This document shows, one piece after another, positions 40,723-50,999 of a stretch of 64,000 nucleotides of DNA (the stretch's first letter is position 1; every line of letters starts with the position of its first letter). Where the stretch lies: positions 930,001-994,000 of the forward strand of contig NZ_CP009451.1 in the NCBI RefSeq assembly GCF_000757825.1, given 5' to 3'. Under the pieces are notes generated by a model. The model was not told where the DNA came from, did no database searches, and saw nothing but the letters and a program-made list of their open reading frames with translations. This DNA is from Cedecea neteri. Lineage in GTDB: Bacteria > Pseudomonadota > Gammaproteobacteria > Enterobacterales > Enterobacteriaceae. Made by a program: the position numbers and the translations under genes.

Positions 40723-40971
40723 ATTTCCGTTTTCTCCCCCGCTGATTATTTTTCGCCCTTTTAAGCATACCCCTTGCCTTTTCTTTCTATAAACTCAGCA
40801 TCGCCTGTCTATTTATTGTTCATTTTTCCTAAATGATGCGGAAAAAGTGTTACCAGGTAATTATTTCGCCCCCCGGTCAGCCGTATTATTGATATACTTA
40901 ACTCGCTTCACGATAAATCACGCATGAACCTCGCTAGCCGTTGTCTTTAAACACGAATAAAAGGGGTTATG

Positions 40972-41226
40972 ATGGAAAAAAATAGTGATGTTATTCAGAC
41001 TCATCCCCTCGTCGGATGGGACATCAGCACCGTCGACAGCTACGATGCCATGATGCTGCGCCTGCACTACCTGACATCCAATAATCAGAAGCACGATGAA
41101 ACCGAGATCGGCCAGACGCTCTGGCTGACTACCGATGTCGCCCGGCAATTTATTTCAATTCTTGAGGCCGGAATCGCCAAAATTGAATCCAGTGATTACC
41201 AGGAAAGCGATTATCGCAAGCATTGA
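40972..41226 (+). CDS. bssS: Biofilm regulator BssS
   Basis: An 84-residue small protein matching E. coli BssS: VIQTHPLVGWDISTVDSYDAMMLRLHYLT, then QTLWLTTDVARQFISILEAGIAKIESSDYQ. BssS affects biofilm formation and indole/AI-2 related regulation in E. coli; no binding partner is known. Two consecutive ATG codons occur; the second (40972) is six bases after AGGGG and matches the E. coli start. A terminator follows. Confidence 0.92.
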   Translation: MEKNSDVIQTHPLVGWDISTVDSYDAMMLRLHYLTSNNQKHDETEIGQTLWLTTDVARQFISILEAGIAKIESSDYQESDYRKH

Positions 41227-41250
41227 TGACCCATGCTTAACAATAGCCAC

Positions 41251-41275
41251 AGGCACCCAACGGGGTGCCTTTTTT
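41251..41275 (+). terminator. Rho-independent terminator of bssS
   Basis: A perfect 8-bp stem AGGCACCC (41251-41258) / GGGTGCCT (41263-41270) with an AACG loop is followed by a T-run, 24 bp after the bssS stop. Confidence 0.9.
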
Positions 41276-41355
41276 ATTTTAAGCTTCCGCGTTAATTGCA
41301 TCGTCCCGGCGAATTAATTACCCTGCTATAGATAATTTTCCACAGAGAAAAGCTT

Positions 41356-42477
41356 ATGAACTACGACCTCATCATCGTCGGCAGCGGCTCGGTCGGTGCC
41401 GCCGCAGGCTGCTATGCAACACACTCGGGCCTGAAGGTACTGATGATTGACAGTGGCCACCCCCCTCACGACCAGGGCAGCCACCACGGCGATTCCCGCC
41501 TTATGCGCCATGCGTATGGCGAAGGCGAGAAATATGTCCCCCTGGTGCTGCGCGCGCAAAAACTGTGGGACGCGCTGGCCGAAACCAGCGGTGAAAAGCT
41601 GTTCCACCGCACCGGGGTTATCAACCTTGGGCCAGCCGACTCTCCGTTTATTCGCAACGTCGCCTCCAGCGCCGAGAAATTCTCCCTACAGCTTGAAACG
41701 CTGGATGCCGCAGCGGTAACCGCCCGCTGGCCGGAGATTGCGCTGCCGGAAAACTACGTTGGCCTGTTTGAACCAGACTCCGGCGTGTTGAAAAGCGAGC
41801 TTGCCATCGAGACGTACATCAACCTTGCGAAACAGGGCGGCAGCGCCCAGCTGTTTAACTGCAAAGTTACGGATATCCGCCACGGCGACGACGGTGTGAC
41901 GGTGGTAACCGAAGAAGGCGAGTATCACGGCAGCAAGCTGCTGATCAGCGCCGGGACCTGGGTGACCAAACTGCTGCCGGAGCTTCCGGTCACGCCGGTA
42001 CGCAAGATCTTTGCCTGGCACCAGGCGGACGGCCGCTACAGCGAGAACAACAAGTTCCCTGCTTTTACGGCAGAAACGCCGAACGGGGACCAGTACTACG
42101 GCTTCCCGGCCGAAGATAACGAGCTGAAGCTCGGCAAACATAACGGCGGGCAGCTGATTGATTCCCCCGAACAGAGGAAGCCGTTTGGCGCTGTCGCCAG
42201 CGACGGCGCTGAGGTATTCCCCTTCCTGCGTGAGTTTTTGCCGGGGATCGGCTGCTGCCTGCATGGCAAAGCCTGCACCTACGACAACTCGCCGGATGAA
42301 GACTTCATCATCGATACCCTTCCCGGCCACGACAACACCCTGATAATCACCGGGCTGAGCGGACACGGCTTTAAATTCGCCTCGGTGTTGGGCGAAATTG
42401 CCTGCCAGTTTGCCCTGGGGCAAAAACCTACGTTCGATTTATCTCCGTTCCTACTCTCTCGTTTCAAAACGGCGTAA
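41356..42477 (+). CDS. solA: N-methyl-L-tryptophan oxidase SolA
   Basis: SolA is a monomeric sarcosine-oxidase-family flavoprotein that oxidises N-methyltryptophan. The 373-residue protein has the FAD motif [30 protein letters not shown] and [33 protein letters not shown] contains the Cys that carries the covalent flavin (about residue 308), and [18 protein letters not shown] closes it. The length matches E. coli (372). No strict operon partner; the yceO-like gene follows. Confidence 0.95.
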   Translation: MNYDLIIVGSGSVGAAAGCYATHSGLKVLMIDSGHPPHDQGSHHGDSRLMRHAYGEGEKYVPLVLRAQKLWDALAETSGEKLFHRTGVINLGPADSPFIRNVASSAEKFSLQLETLDAAAVTARWPEIALPENYVGLFEPDSGVLKSELAIETYINLAKQGGSAQLFNCKVTDIRHGDDGVTVVTEEGEYHGSKLLISAGTWVTKLLPELPVTPVRKIFAWHQADGRYSENNKFPAFTAETPNGDQYYGFPAEDNELKLGKHNGGQLIDSPEQRKPFGAVASDGAEVFPFLREFLPGIGCCLHGKACTYDNSPDEDFIIDTLPGHDNTLIITGLSGHGFKFASVLGEIACQFALGQKPTFDLSPFLLSRFKTA

Positions 42478-42523
42478 CATCCAGGGTGGCGGGCACTTCC
42501 GCCACTTTTACTCCGGGGCCACC

Positions 42524-42637
42524 ATGACTCGCTTCATACAATTTTTAACCCATAATATCCGCGAGCATTTTATTTTGTATCTCATTCTCTGGGCAATTCT
42601 TGCGCTGCTCGATGTGGCTTATATCTATTTTTATTAA
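42524..42637 (+). CDS. Small hydrophobic protein in the yceO position
   Basis: A 37-residue reading frame MTRFIQFLTHNIREHFILYLILWAILALLDVAYIYFY with one membrane segment (about residues 17-36). It lies between solA and yceJ, where K-12 has yceO, also a very small membrane protein. A ribosome-binding-like CTCCGGGG precedes the ATG. I could not confirm residue-level similarity to YceO, so the name is positional. No function is known. Confidence 0.6.
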   Translation: MTRFIQFLTHNIREHFILYLILWAILALLDVAYIYFY

Positions 42638-42815
42638 TTATTCCCCCTCTGGTTATATTGACAAATACTGACGTAAAATTAATTAAATATAGTTTTGCGG
42701 CAAATAATTCAATTTGATTAAATATTTACCACCGCCATATCATGAGATTAACTTTCTATTTATTCGCCTCTGCTGAATGCATTCCCCCGGTGTTATTCAA
42801 AAAAATAGACATACA

Positions 42816-42845
42816 ATAAATATATGCCCCAAAGGGAATATTTAT
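42816..42845. repeat. Inverted repeat upstream of yceJI
   Basis: ATAAATAT (42816-42823) is matched by ATATTTAT (42838-42845), with CCC-AAA-GGG near the centre. The perfect 8-bp outer arms 65 bp before the yceJ start could be an operator or an mRNA hairpin; no known regulator consensus is matched with confidence. Confidence 0.45.
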
Positions 42846-42909
42846 GTTGATCTGACGTTAACAGAACGCCTATGTTTTACCTTTATTGGCAATACATGGA
42901 CGCATAAAT

Positions 42910-43464
42910 ATGCAATGGCGAAACTCACCCGAACGCTATGGACACCTTTCGGTTCTGCTTCACTGGCTGATCGCCGCGACGGTGTATGGCATGTTTGCCC
43001 TCGGGCTGTGGATGGTCACGCTGGGCTATTACGACGTCTGGTACCATAAGGCCCCGGAAATACATAAAAGCATCGGCATATTGTTGATGCTCGGGCTGGT
43101 GATACGTATTGTCTGGCGCTTTATTTCTCCACCACCACCTCCGCTAAAAAGCTATTCACGCCTGACGCGGATCGGTGCACTTATCGCTCATATTTTGCTG
43201 TACGCATTATTGTTCGCCATTTTGCTGAGCGGGTATCTGATTTCAACGGCTGACGGCAAACCTGTTAGCGTCTTTGGCTGGTTCGAGGTGCCCGCTACGC
43301 TAACGGACTTCGGCGCTCAGGCCGATCTCGCCGGCACCGTTCACCTTTGGCTTGCCTGGGGCGTGGTGATTATTTCCCTGCTGCACGCCCTGGCCGCCCT
43401 GAAACATCATTTTCTAGATAAAGATGCCACCCTCAAGCGCATGCTGGGGAAAGCATCCCGTTAA
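42910..43464 (+). CDS. yceJ: Cytochrome b561-family protein YceJ
   Basis: A 184-residue inner-membrane protein of the cytochrome b561/CybB type with four membrane segments. Haem-ligand-type histidines occur in [91 protein letters not shown] is a family block. The start at 42910 ([11 protein letters not shown]) matches E. coli YceJ. It precedes yceI by 17 bp, and the pair is probably one transcript; the electron partner is unknown. Confidence 0.92.
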   Translation: MQWRNSPERYGHLSVLLHWLIAATVYGMFALGLWMVTLGYYDVWYHKAPEIHKSIGILLMLGLVIRIVWRFISPPPPPLKSYSRLTRIGALIAHILLYALLFAILLSGYLISTADGKPVSVFGWFEVPATLTDFGAQADLAGTVHLWLAWGVVIISLLHALAALKHHFLDKDATLKRMLGKASR

Positions 43465-43481
43465 CTATGGAGAGTAAGACA

Positions 43482-44054
43482 ATGAAGAAAATCCTGCTGG
43501 GAGCCACCTTAAGCGCTCTGTTATTTACCACCGGCTCGGCCGTCGCCGCTGACTATAAAATTGATAAACAGGGTCAGCACGCGTTTGTGAATTTCCGTAT
43601 TCAACACCTCGGCTATAGCTGGCTGTACGGTACCTTCCGTGATTTTGACGGCGGCTTTACCTTCGACGAGAAAAATCCTGCGGCGGATAAAGTGAACGTT
43701 ACCATCAACACCACCAGCGTTGACACTAACCATGCCGAGCGCGACAAACACCTGCGCAGCGCAGAGTTCCTCAATGTAGCGAAGTTCCCGCAGGCCACTT
43801 TCGCCTCAACGGAAGTGAAGAAAGACGGCGAGAAGCTGGATATTACCGGCAATTTGACGCTGAACGGCGTGACTAAGCCAGTGACGCTGGCGGCTAAGCT
43901 GATTGGTCAGGGCGATGACCCGTGGGGCGGCGTGCGTGCAGGCTTTGAAGCCGAAGGGAAAATCAAGCTGAAGGACTTCAACATTACTCAGGATTTAGGG
44001 CCAGCTTCACAGGACGTTGATCTGATTATCTCTGTTGAAGGTATACGCCAGTAA
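43482..44054 (+). CDS. yceI: YceI, periplasmic isoprenoid-binding-fold protein
   Basis: A 190-residue precursor of the YceI/TT1927b family, whose members form a lipocalin-like barrel that binds polyisoprenoids. The signal peptide [22 protein letters not shown] is followed by [77 protein letters not shown] and the terminal [13 protein letters not shown] complete the family. In E. coli it is induced by osmotic and alkaline stress. The ATG at 43482 follows GGAGAGTAAG. Confidence 0.95.
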   Translation: MKKILLGATLSALLFTTGSAVAADYKIDKQGQHAFVNFRIQHLGYSWLYGTFRDFDGGFTFDEKNPAADKVNVTINTTSVDTNHAERDKHLRSAEFLNVAKFPQATFASTEVKKDGEKLDITGNLTLNGVTKPVTLAAKLIGQGDDPWGGVRAGFEAEGKIKLKDFNITQDLGPASQDVDLIISVEGIRQ

Positions 44055-44062
44055 AAAGCAAA

Positions 44063-44082
44063 TCCCCCGGAAAACCGGGGGA
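44063..44082. terminator. Bidirectional terminator between yceI and trhO
   Basis: A perfect 8-bp GC-rich stem TCCCCCGG (44063-44070) / CCGGGGGA (44075-44082) with an AAAA loop separates the converging genes; an A/T-rich stretch on the yceI side gives a T-run for trhO. Confidence 0.8.
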
Positions 44083-44088
44083 TAGCGA

Positions 44089-45141
44089 TTACTTCTCAGG
44101 ATCGGGAATACCGAGCGTGGTATTCAACATGCCGCGAGACTTATTGAAGATCTTATTCCCGTTTTCACGACCCGCGCGGCGGCGGCGCTGCTCTTCCGGA
44201 GACAACACCAGCTCTTCACGGCAAACTTCGCTGCAGCAGCCAGAGAATTTCTCCGCACAGGCCGGGCACTGAATAAACAGCAGGTGGCAGCCGTCATTTT
44301 TGCAGTTGGTGTGGCTGTCGCACGGCGTCCCGCACTGGTGGCAGTGGGCAATCACATCATCAGAGATGCGCTCCCCCATTCGCCCATCGAAGACAAAGTT
44401 TTTCCCGACAAAACGCACCGGCAAACCTTGTTCACGCGCACGACGCGCGTACTCAATGATCCCACCTTCAATGTGGTAAACGTTTTTAAAGCCGTTATGG
44501 CGCATCCAGGCGCTGGCTTTTTCGCAGCGGATCCCGCCGGTGCAGTACATGACAATTTTCTTATCTTTGTCATCCTGCATCATATCCACGGCTTTCGGCA
44601 GCTGTTCACGGAAGGTATCCGCCGGGATCTCGAGAGCGTCCTCGAAATGCCCCACTTCATATTCGTAATGGTTACGCATATCGATGAAGACCGCGCTCGG
44701 GTCGTCGAGCATGGCGTTAACATCCGCCGCTTTTAGATATTCGCCTACGTCGCTTGCGTCAAACGTGGGGTCATCAATGCCGTCGGCGACGATGCGTTCG
44801 CGCACCTTCATGCGCAGCACCCAGAAGGATTTACCGTCATCCTCAAGGGCAATATTCAGGCGCAAATTATTGAATGCCGGATGGAAGGCATAAAGCGCCT
44901 CGCGGAAGGCATCAACACGGCTTTCGGGGACGCTTATTTGAGCGTTGATCCCTTCATGCGCCAGATAGACGCGGCCAAAAACGTTGAGGCTCAAAAACAG
45001 CTGATAAAGTGCATCACGCGTGGCCTGCGGCTGTTCAATAGTGAAGTATTTGTAGAATGAGATAGTCGTGCGCGGCTCGGTTTCGGCAAGCATGCGCTCG
45101 CGCAGCTCCTCATTCGATACGCGGTTGTGTAACACTGGCAT
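44089..45141 (-). CDS. trhO: tRNA uridine(34) hydroxylase TrhO (YceA)
   Basis: TrhO hydroxylates U34 of certain tRNAs using oxygen, an early step of 5-methoxyuridine or cmo5U formation. The 350-residue protein has a rhodanese domain with the active Cys in [23 protein letters not shown]. The C-terminal cysteine-rich region is [42 protein letters not shown]. The ATG at 45141 ([13 protein letters not shown]) matches the E. coli start. It converges on yceI. Confidence 0.95.
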   Translation of the reverse strand: MPVLHNRVSNEELRERMLAETEPRTTISFYKYFTIEQPQATRDALYQLFLSLNVFGRVYLAHEGINAQISVPESRVDAFREALYAFHPAFNNLRLNIALEDDGKSFWVLRMKVRERIVADGIDDPTFDASDVGEYLKAADVNAMLDDPSAVFIDMRNHYEYEVGHFEDALEIPADTFREQLPKAVDMMQDDKDKKIVMYCTGGIRCEKASAWMRHNGFKNVYHIEGGIIEYARRAREQGLPVRFVGKNFVFDGRMGERISDDVIAHCHQCGTPCDSHTNCKNDGCHLLFIQCPACAEKFSGCCSEVCREELVLSPEEQRRRRAGRENGNKIFNKSRGMLNTTLGIPDPEK

Positions 45142-45365
45142 GGTGTTCGCTCGCAATCGTTGAAAAAAAGTGGGCTGCATCATAAAGCAAATAACGTTTA
45201 TTTACATCCCCGCGTTTTACGCTACATTTTGCTCACTCATCGAGAAAAACAACAACAATCGGCGAAAAATCAGGCACTCTGCCCGCGCTTATTTTGGCTG
45301 CGCGTCAAAAAATGTCACAATGGAATGATTAGAAGATCCGGCAATTGCCGTCACAAAGGTTTTAC

Positions 45366-46289
45366 ATGACGAACTTACCGCAATTCTCTCGTGCATTATT
45401 GCACCCGCGATACTGGCCTACATGGCTGGGTATTGGCTTTTTATACCTGCTTGTACAGCTTCCATACCCGGTACTTTATCGCATTGGCTGCGGGCTGGGC
45501 CGGCTGGCAAAACGCCTGATGAAACGCCGCTCGCAAATAGCCTACCGCAACCTTGAACTCTGCTTTCCGGACATGAACGAGGAAAAACGCGAGCAAATGG
45601 TGGTCGCCAACTTTGAGTCCGTCGGCATGGGGTTGATTGAAACCGGCATGGCCTGGTTCTGGCCTACCGAGCGCATCAACAAATGGTGCCACTACAAAGG
45701 CGTCGATATCGTTAAAGGCATCGAGAAAACCGGCCAGGGTATTTTGCTGATTGGTATTCACTTCCTGACGCTGGAGCTGGGTGCCCGTATTTTCGGCATT
45801 AAAACCCCAGGTATCGGCGTGTATCGCCCAAATGACAACCCTCTGCTGGACTGGCTGCAAACCTGGGGGCGGATGCGCTCCAATAAGAGCATGATTGACC
45901 GCAGAGATCTGAAAGGCATGATCCGCGCCCTGAAAAATGGCGACATCATCTGGTACGCACCTGACCACGACTACGGCCCACGCGGCAGCGAGTTTGTGCC
46001 GTTCTTCGCCGTTGAACAAGCGGCCACTACCACGGGAACCTACACGCTGGCCAAGCTCTCCGGGGCCTGCGCCGTGCCGTTTGTGCCGCGCCGACTGCCA
46101 AACGGCAAAGGCTACGAGCTGACGATTATCCAGCCTGAGCTGAACCCGCCGCTTGAAAGTCCGGCAGAAACCGCCCGCTGGATGAATACAATCGTTGAGA
46201 AGTGCATCATGATGGCCCCGGAGCAGTACATGTGGCTACACCGCCGCTTCAAGACACGCCCGGAAGGGATGCCAGACCGCTACCAATAA
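45366..46289 (+). CDS. lpxL: Lipid A lauroyltransferase LpxL
   Basis: LpxL adds the secondary laurate to lipid A at the inner face of the inner membrane. The 307-residue protein has an N-terminal membrane anchor ([26 protein letters not shown]) and the acyltransferase motif [12 protein letters not shown] with the HX4E pair. [73 protein letters not shown] and [18 protein letters not shown] follow. The ATG at 45366 (MTNLPQFS) matches E. coli HtrB. Confidence 0.96.
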   Translation: MTNLPQFSRALLHPRYWPTWLGIGFLYLLVQLPYPVLYRIGCGLGRLAKRLMKRRSQIAYRNLELCFPDMNEEKREQMVVANFESVGMGLIETGMAWFWPTERINKWCHYKGVDIVKGIEKTGQGILLIGIHFLTLELGARIFGIKTPGIGVYRPNDNPLLDWLQTWGRMRSNKSMIDRRDLKGMIRALKNGDIIWYAPDHDYGPRGSEFVPFFAVEQAATTTGTYTLAKLSGACAVPFVPRRLPNGKGYELTIIQPELNPPLESPAETARWMNTIVEKCIMMAPEQYMWLHRRFKTRPEGMPDRYQ

Positions 46290-46299
46290 TCGCGCAATA

Positions 46300-46322
46300 G
46301 CCGCCGTAACAGGCGGCTTTTT
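46300..46322 (+). terminator. Rho-independent terminator of lpxL
   Basis: GCCGCC (46300-46305) pairs with GGCGGC (46312-46317), followed by five T, 10 bp after the stop. Confidence 0.85.
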
Positions 46323-46438
46323 ATTACCGTGCGTTTGATCGAAAAAGCCCTTCGATTTGCCAGCCCAATGCCAACAGGCGCATAATTAGCAGAGTAATAA
46401 TTCCCTCTCTTTTTTGGCACTGGCAACTTCGGAGCGGT

Positions 46439-47665
46439 ATGACTCCCCCTGACAGCACTATCAACTGGAAGCGTAATCTGGCCGTCGTCTGGGTTGGCTG
46501 CTTCCTGACCGGCGCGGCCTTCAGCCTGGTGATGCCCTTCCTCCCGCTCTACGTCGAGCAGCTCGGCGTCACCGGCCACAGCCAGCTCAATATGTGGTCC
46601 GGGTTAGTCTTCAGCATTACCTTCCTGTTTTCCGCCGTGGCTTCGCCTTTCTGGGGCGGGCTTGCCGACCGTAAGGGTCGAAAACTGATGCTGCTGCGTT
46701 CCGCGCTCGGCATGTCTATCGTCATGCTGTTTATGGGACTGGCGCAGAATATCTGGCAATTCCTGGCGCTTCGGGCCCTGCTCGGCCTGCTTGGCGGGTT
46801 TGTGCCTAACGCTAACGCGCTGATAGCTACCCAGATCCCGCGCCATAAAAGCGGCTGGGCGCTCGGCACGCTGTCCACGGGTGCGGTTAGCGGCGCGCTG
46901 CTTGGCCCGCTGATGGGCGGCCTGATGGCGGATAACTACGGGCTGCGCTCGGTGTTCTTTATCACCTCATTGGTGCTGTTCCTGTGCTTTGTGATGACGC
47001 TGTTCTTTATTCGCGAGTCGTTCATCCCGGTTTCCAAAAAAGACATGCTGCATGTGCGCCAGGTACTGACCTCATTGAAAAATCCGCGCCTGGTGCTGAG
47101 CCTGTTTGTCACCACAATGATTATTCAGGTGGCGACCGGCTCTATCGCACCCATTCTTACCCTCTATGTACGCGACCTGGCCGGTAACGTCAGTAACCTG
47201 GCGTTTATTAGCGGGATGATTGCTTCCGTGCCCGGCGTTGCGGCGTTGATCAGCGCCCCACGGCTGGGCAAGCTGGGGGATCGTATCGGGCCAGAGAAGA
47301 TCCTTATCGGCGCGCTGGTTATCTCCGTCCTGCTGCTTATTCCCATGTCGCTGGTGCAAAATACCTGGCAGCTCGGCATATTACGTTTCTTATTAGGGGC
47401 CGCAGACGGGGCGCTGTTACCCGCCGTGCAAACGCTGCTGGTCTACAACTCTTCGAACCAAATCTCAGGCCGTATCTTCAGCTATAACCAGTCTTTTCGT
47501 GATATCGGCAACGTCACCGGCCCGCTGCTCGGGGCCGCCGTTTCCGCGAGCTACGGCTTTCGCACCGTGTTCCTGGTCACCGCCAGCGTGGTGCTGTTTA
47601 ACGCGCTTTATTCGTGGATGACCCTGCGCCAGCCCGCCGAACGAGTCCGTATTCCGGGAGAGTAA
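46439..47665 (+). CDS. mdtG: MFS multidrug efflux protein MdtG
   Basis: MdtG is an inner-membrane MFS exporter; in E. coli it confers fosfomycin and deoxycholate resistance when raised and belongs to the mar/sox/rob regulon. The 408-residue protein has about 12 membrane segments, the MFS motif [24 protein letters not shown], and [56 protein letters not shown]. The length equals E. coli. It follows lpxL by 149 bp; a regulator-binding marbox was not identified. Confidence 0.95.
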   Translation: MTPPDSTINWKRNLAVVWVGCFLTGAAFSLVMPFLPLYVEQLGVTGHSQLNMWSGLVFSITFLFSAVASPFWGGLADRKGRKLMLLRSALGMSIVMLFMGLAQNIWQFLALRALLGLLGGFVPNANALIATQIPRHKSGWALGTLSTGAVSGALLGPLMGGLMADNYGLRSVFFITSLVLFLCFVMTLFFIRESFIPVSKKDMLHVRQVLTSLKNPRLVLSLFVTTMIIQVATGSIAPILTLYVRDLAGNVSNLAFISGMIASVPGVAALISAPRLGKLGDRIGPEKILIGALVISVLLLIPMSLVQNTWQLGILRFLLGAADGALLPAVQTLLVYNSSNQISGRIFSYNQSFRDIGNVTGPLLGAAVSASYGFRTVFLVTASVVLFNALYSWMTLRQPAERVRIPGE

Positions 47666-47759
47666 ATCTCAGACTTGCATCTTTGCCAACAGCGTCAACA
47701 ATTAACTGGAAATCGTAACGGAGCAGCCGCTCCCTGACCTTTGCCACAAGGAGATGCCC

Positions 47760-48134
47760 ATGAGCATGTATGCAACCCTGGAAGAAGCCATTGATGCCGC
47801 GCGGGAGCAGTATCTTGCCGAAAACCCAAGCGTGGATGAAGAGAGCGCCAGCGTCGAGCAGTTCAATTTCCAGAAGTACGTTTTGCAGGATGGCGACATC
47901 ATGTGGCAGGCCGAGTTCTTTACCGACGACAGCGAGGAAGGTGAATGCCTGCCGATGCTCAGCGGAGAAGCGGCGCAAAGCGTGTTTGACGGCGATTTCG
48001 ATGAGATTGAGCTGCGCCAGGAGTGGCTGGAAGAGAATACGCTGCACGAGTGGGACGAAGGTGAGTTTCAGCTCGAGCCGCCGCTGGACACCGAAGAGGG
48101 TCGCACGGCAGCAGACGAGTGGGATGAGCGCTAG
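47760..48134 (+). CDS. msyB: MsyB, acidic multicopy suppressor of secY/secA defects
   Basis: A 124-residue highly acidic protein, the E. coli MsyB length. It contains YATLEEAIDAAREQYLAENPSVDEE, FQKYVLQDGDIMWQAEFFTDDSEEGECLPMLSGEAAQSVFDGDFDEIE and ENTLHEWDEGEFQLEPPLDTEEGRTAADEWDER. Overexpression suppresses protein-export mutants in E. coli; the normal role is unclear. The start at 47760 was chosen because AAGGAG lies six bases upstream; ATG codons at 47754 and 47766 are in frame. It converges on yceK. Confidence 0.93.
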   Translation: MSMYATLEEAIDAAREQYLAENPSVDEESASVEQFNFQKYVLQDGDIMWQAEFFTDDSEEGECLPMLSGEAAQSVFDGDFDEIELRQEWLEENTLHEWDEGEFQLEPPLDTEEGRTAADEWDER

Positions 48135-48137
48135 CCG

Positions 48138-48368
48138 CTACTCATAAGGCCCGTGGCTGGCGTCAATCGGCAGCAGCAGGGTGTCAAAAATCAGCGAAAA
48201 CGGCAGGTCCAGCACGGTGATATAGCGCCATGCACCTTCGCGCACGTCCCAACGCACGCCGGGGTAGTACTGGTTACCGTGTCCCTGCCCCGGCACCGTT
48301 CTGCTGATAATGCTGCCGCAGCCGCTCAGCAGAAAGGCCATCACCAGCACCGCAATTATTTTACCCAC
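48138..48368 (-). CDS. yceK: YceK-family lipoprotein (DUF1375)
   Basis: A 76-residue small lipoprotein of unknown function. GKIIAVLVMAFLLSGC gives a signal peptide and lipobox, then GSIISRTVPGQGHGNQYYPGVRWDVREGAWRYITVLDLPFSLIFDTLLLPID, nearly identical to E. coli YceK (75 residues). The start is GTG at 48368 with AGGAG seven bases upstream; the longer ATG-initiated frame (48449) would bury the signal peptide behind 27 residues and is rejected. It converges on msyB with only 3 bp between the stops. Confidence 0.88.
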   Translation of the reverse strand: MGKIIAVLVMAFLLSGCGSIISRTVPGQGHGNQYYPGVRWDVREGAWRYITVLDLPFSLIFDTLLLPIDASHGPYE

Positions 48369-48421
48369 ACCCGCTCTCCTGTTTATATCGCGCTGAGTAT
48401 AACCATCGCCGGATAAAAGGC

Positions 48422-48449
48422 AAAAAAATGCCGACCCGAAGGTCGGCAT
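48422..48449 (-). terminator. Terminator of opgGH
   Basis: ATGCCGACC (48428-48436) pairs with GGTCGGCAT (48441-48449) around CGAA. The minus strand has a T-run after the stem, 19 bp beyond the opgH stop codon. Confidence 0.85.
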
Positions 48450-48467
48450 CTTCAGGGCGCTACGACG

Positions 48468-50999
48468 TTATTTGGTCGAAAGCGCCAGCGGGTTAAGCTG
48501 CAGCTTGTTGTAGCTATCAACCCAGGAGGAATAGCGCTCCGGATTAGCCCACACGCGGTAATGCAGACGCGACATGGTCATCGGGTCGCTCAGCAGCACC
48601 AGGCGGCGGTCACGGTTGAGCTTGTCCGGCGTCTCGTTCAGCGCCTGCTCAACGTGGCGGTCACGGGCAATCTCCAGCACCAGGCTCTTACGGTGGCGAG
48701 CCGTCGCCATCGCGGTACTCAGGGCGTTAAACGACGGGTTAAACACCGCGTGCATAAAGCCATCGTCCAGCGTGCGGCTGCGGTTCAGCTCCAGATAGTT
48801 CTCGGTATCTACCAGTACCTGAGGCGGGGAATACTCTTCCGGGATCAGGAACAGCTTCCAGCGCTTAGTGCGCAGGCCGAGGGTCGCCCGGCTCGAGAGC
48901 ACGGAAACGAACGGCGACAGGATCAGCGAGAACACGATCGGCGCCAGCCAGAACAGGAAGCGCAGATCCAGCCACGCCATCCCTACGGCCCAGACCAGAC
49001 CCAGCAGAAGCTGAGAACCATGGCGCATAAAGGCTTCACCCCACGGCGTGGAGTCATCGTCACGCTGCGGTGAGTTCCAGACCACTTCCCAACCGAGGAA
49101 CGCGCTGACCACAAACACGGTATGGAACAGCATGCGCACCGGCGCCAGCAGCACGGAGAACAGCACTTCAAGCAGCAGCGAACAGGTCACGCGCAGGAAG
49201 CCGCCATACTCTTTGGAGCCCTTACACCAGATCAGAATGATACTCAGCAGCTTCGGCAGGAACAGCAGAACCATCGTCGAGGCAAACAGCGCTATCGCCA
49301 GCTCAGGACGCCACTGCGGCCAGACCGGGAACAGCTGGCGCGGCTGCAGGAAGTACTGCGGCTCGGTCAGAGCATGCACAACCTGCAGCGCGGTGGACAG
49401 CGCAAGGAACATAAACCACAGCGGCGCAGACAGATAGGACATAACGCCCGTCAGGAACACCGCGCGGTGAACCGGGTGCATCCCTTTCACCAGGAACAGG
49501 CGGAAGTTCATCAGGTTGCCCTGGCACCAGCGGCGGTCACGCTTGAGCTCGTCCAGCAGGTTCGGCGGCAGTTCTTCGTATGAGCCCGGCAGATCGTAGG
49601 CAATCCATACGCCCCAGCCGGCACGACGCATCAGCGCGGCTTCTACGAAGTCGTGGGAAAGAATTGACCCGGCAAAGTTACCGTCACCCGGCAGCGGCGC
49701 CAGCGCACAGTGTTCGATGAACGGCTTCACGCGAATAATCGCGTTGTGGCCCCAGTAGTGGGATTCCCCCAACTGCCAGAAGTGCAGACCTGCTGTAAAC
49801 AGCGGCCCATAGACTCGGGTGGCGAACTGCTGGCAGCGCGCGTACAGCGTGTCCATACCGGACGCTTTTGGCGAAGACTGAATAATGCCTGCCTTCGGGT
49901 TCGCTTCCATCAGGCGCACAAGGTTGGTCAGGCAATCACCGCTCATTACGGAGTCGGCGTCCAGCACCACCATGTAGCTGTACTGCTTGCCCCAGCGACG
50001 GCAGAAGTCATCAATGTTACCGCTTTTGCGCTTCACGCGGCGGCGGCGGCGGCGATAGAATATTTGCCCTTCGCCCTGCACTTCCGCCACCAGCTCCATC
50101 CAGGCCTTCTGCTCGGCAACGCAGATATCCGGGTTGTAGCTGTCGCTCAGAATGTAGACGTCGAAATGAGCCTGCTGCCCGGTCGCTTTTACCGACTCCC
50201 AGGTCGCACGCAGGCCGGCAAACACGCGATCCACGTCTTCATTACAAATCGGCATGATAAGCGCCGTACGGTGTTCAGGGTTGATAGGCTCATCCCCTAC
50301 CGTTGACGCAGAAATGCTGTATTTATCTTTACCCATCAGCAGCTGCAGGAAGCCCATCAGCGCGGTCCAGAAACCGGCGGAGACCCAGCAGAACAGCACG
50401 GCAAACAGAATAAGGATGCCGCTTTGCAGGATATACGGCAGCAGCTGCATGAAGGAGACCCACAAATCCTGGCCGCCCATGTCCGCCGGGTTAATCAGCG
50501 CCCAGCCCTGATACGGAAGAATCGTCTTCATGTACCAGGTCGCGACCACGGTCTGCGCCAGCGTCAGGATCAGCAGGATGTAGCGACGGATCGTGCCGAC
50601 GGTACGCCATTTCTGCTCGGACGCCTCTTCTTCTTTTGACGCAAACCTAGATTTCGTTTCACGGCCAAGCAGGCGATCCCAGAAACGGCCAATGGGGTTG
50701 GTACGCCACGGATCCGGGAACATAGAAGCACGCGTCGCCTTCGGCATGGCCTGAAGCTGGGTGCGCCCTTCCTCATCGGTAATCAGCTGTTCGCCGCCGA
50801 GAGAGCCAGGCCAGCTCGCCTCGAGGCGAGCTTTTACCGAAGCAAGAGGAGAATCATCCGCACGCTCATAGTGGTGATGCTGCGCGTCAAGCGCCTCATG
50901 CACCGCCTGAAGATCGGATGCAGGAAGACCCGCCTTCTGCTCAGCAGAAAGCGGGAGTGCCTCAATGTAATCGGGCGAGAATTCAGTAGACTTATTCAT
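48468..50999 (-). CDS. opgH: Glucan biosynthesis glucosyltransferase OpgH
   Basis: OpgH makes the beta-1,2-glucan backbone of osmoregulated periplasmic glucans from UDP-glucose and, in E. coli, also inhibits FtsZ. The 843-residue membrane protein (E. coli 847) has about eight membrane segments and a GT2 domain with [67 protein letters not shown] and the processivity motif [10 protein letters not shown]. The ATG at 50999 lies inside the end of opgG (8-nt overlap). The C-terminal tail is slightly shorter than E. coli. Confidence 0.97.
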   Translation of the reverse strand: MNKSTEFSPDYIEALPLSAEQKAGLPASDLQAVHEALDAQHHHYERADDSPLASVKARLEASWPGSLGGEQLITDEEGRTQLQAMPKATRASMFPDPWRTNPIGRFWDRLLGRETKSRFASKEEEASEQKWRTVGTIRRYILLILTLAQTVVATWYMKTILPYQGWALINPADMGGQDLWVSFMQLLPYILQSGILILFAVLFCWVSAGFWTALMGFLQLLMGKDKYSISASTVGDEPINPEHRTALIMPICNEDVDRVFAGLRATWESVKATGQQAHFDVYILSDSYNPDICVAEQKAWMELVAEVQGEGQIFYRRRRRRVKRKSGNIDDFCRRWGKQYSYMVVLDADSVMSGDCLTNLVRLMEANPKAGIIQSSPKASGMDTLYARCQQFATRVYGPLFTAGLHFWQLGESHYWGHNAIIRVKPFIEHCALAPLPGDGNFAGSILSHDFVEAALMRRAGWGVWIAYDLPGSYEELPPNLLDELKRDRRWCQGNLMNFRLFLVKGMHPVHRAVFLTGVMSYLSAPLWFMFLALSTALQVVHALTEPQYFLQPRQLFPVWPQWRPELAIALFASTMVLLFLPKLLSIILIWCKGSKEYGGFLRVTCSLLLEVLFSVLLAPVRMLFHTVFVVSAFLGWEVVWNSPQRDDDSTPWGEAFMRHGSQLLLGLVWAVGMAWLDLRFLFWLAPIVFSLILSPFVSVLSSRATLGLRTKRWKLFLIPEEYSPPQVLVDTENYLELNRSRTLDDGFMHAVFNPSFNALSTAMATARHRKSLVLEIARDRHVEQALNETPDKLNRDRRLVLLSDPMTMSRLHYRVWANPERYSSWVDSYNKLQLNPLALSTK

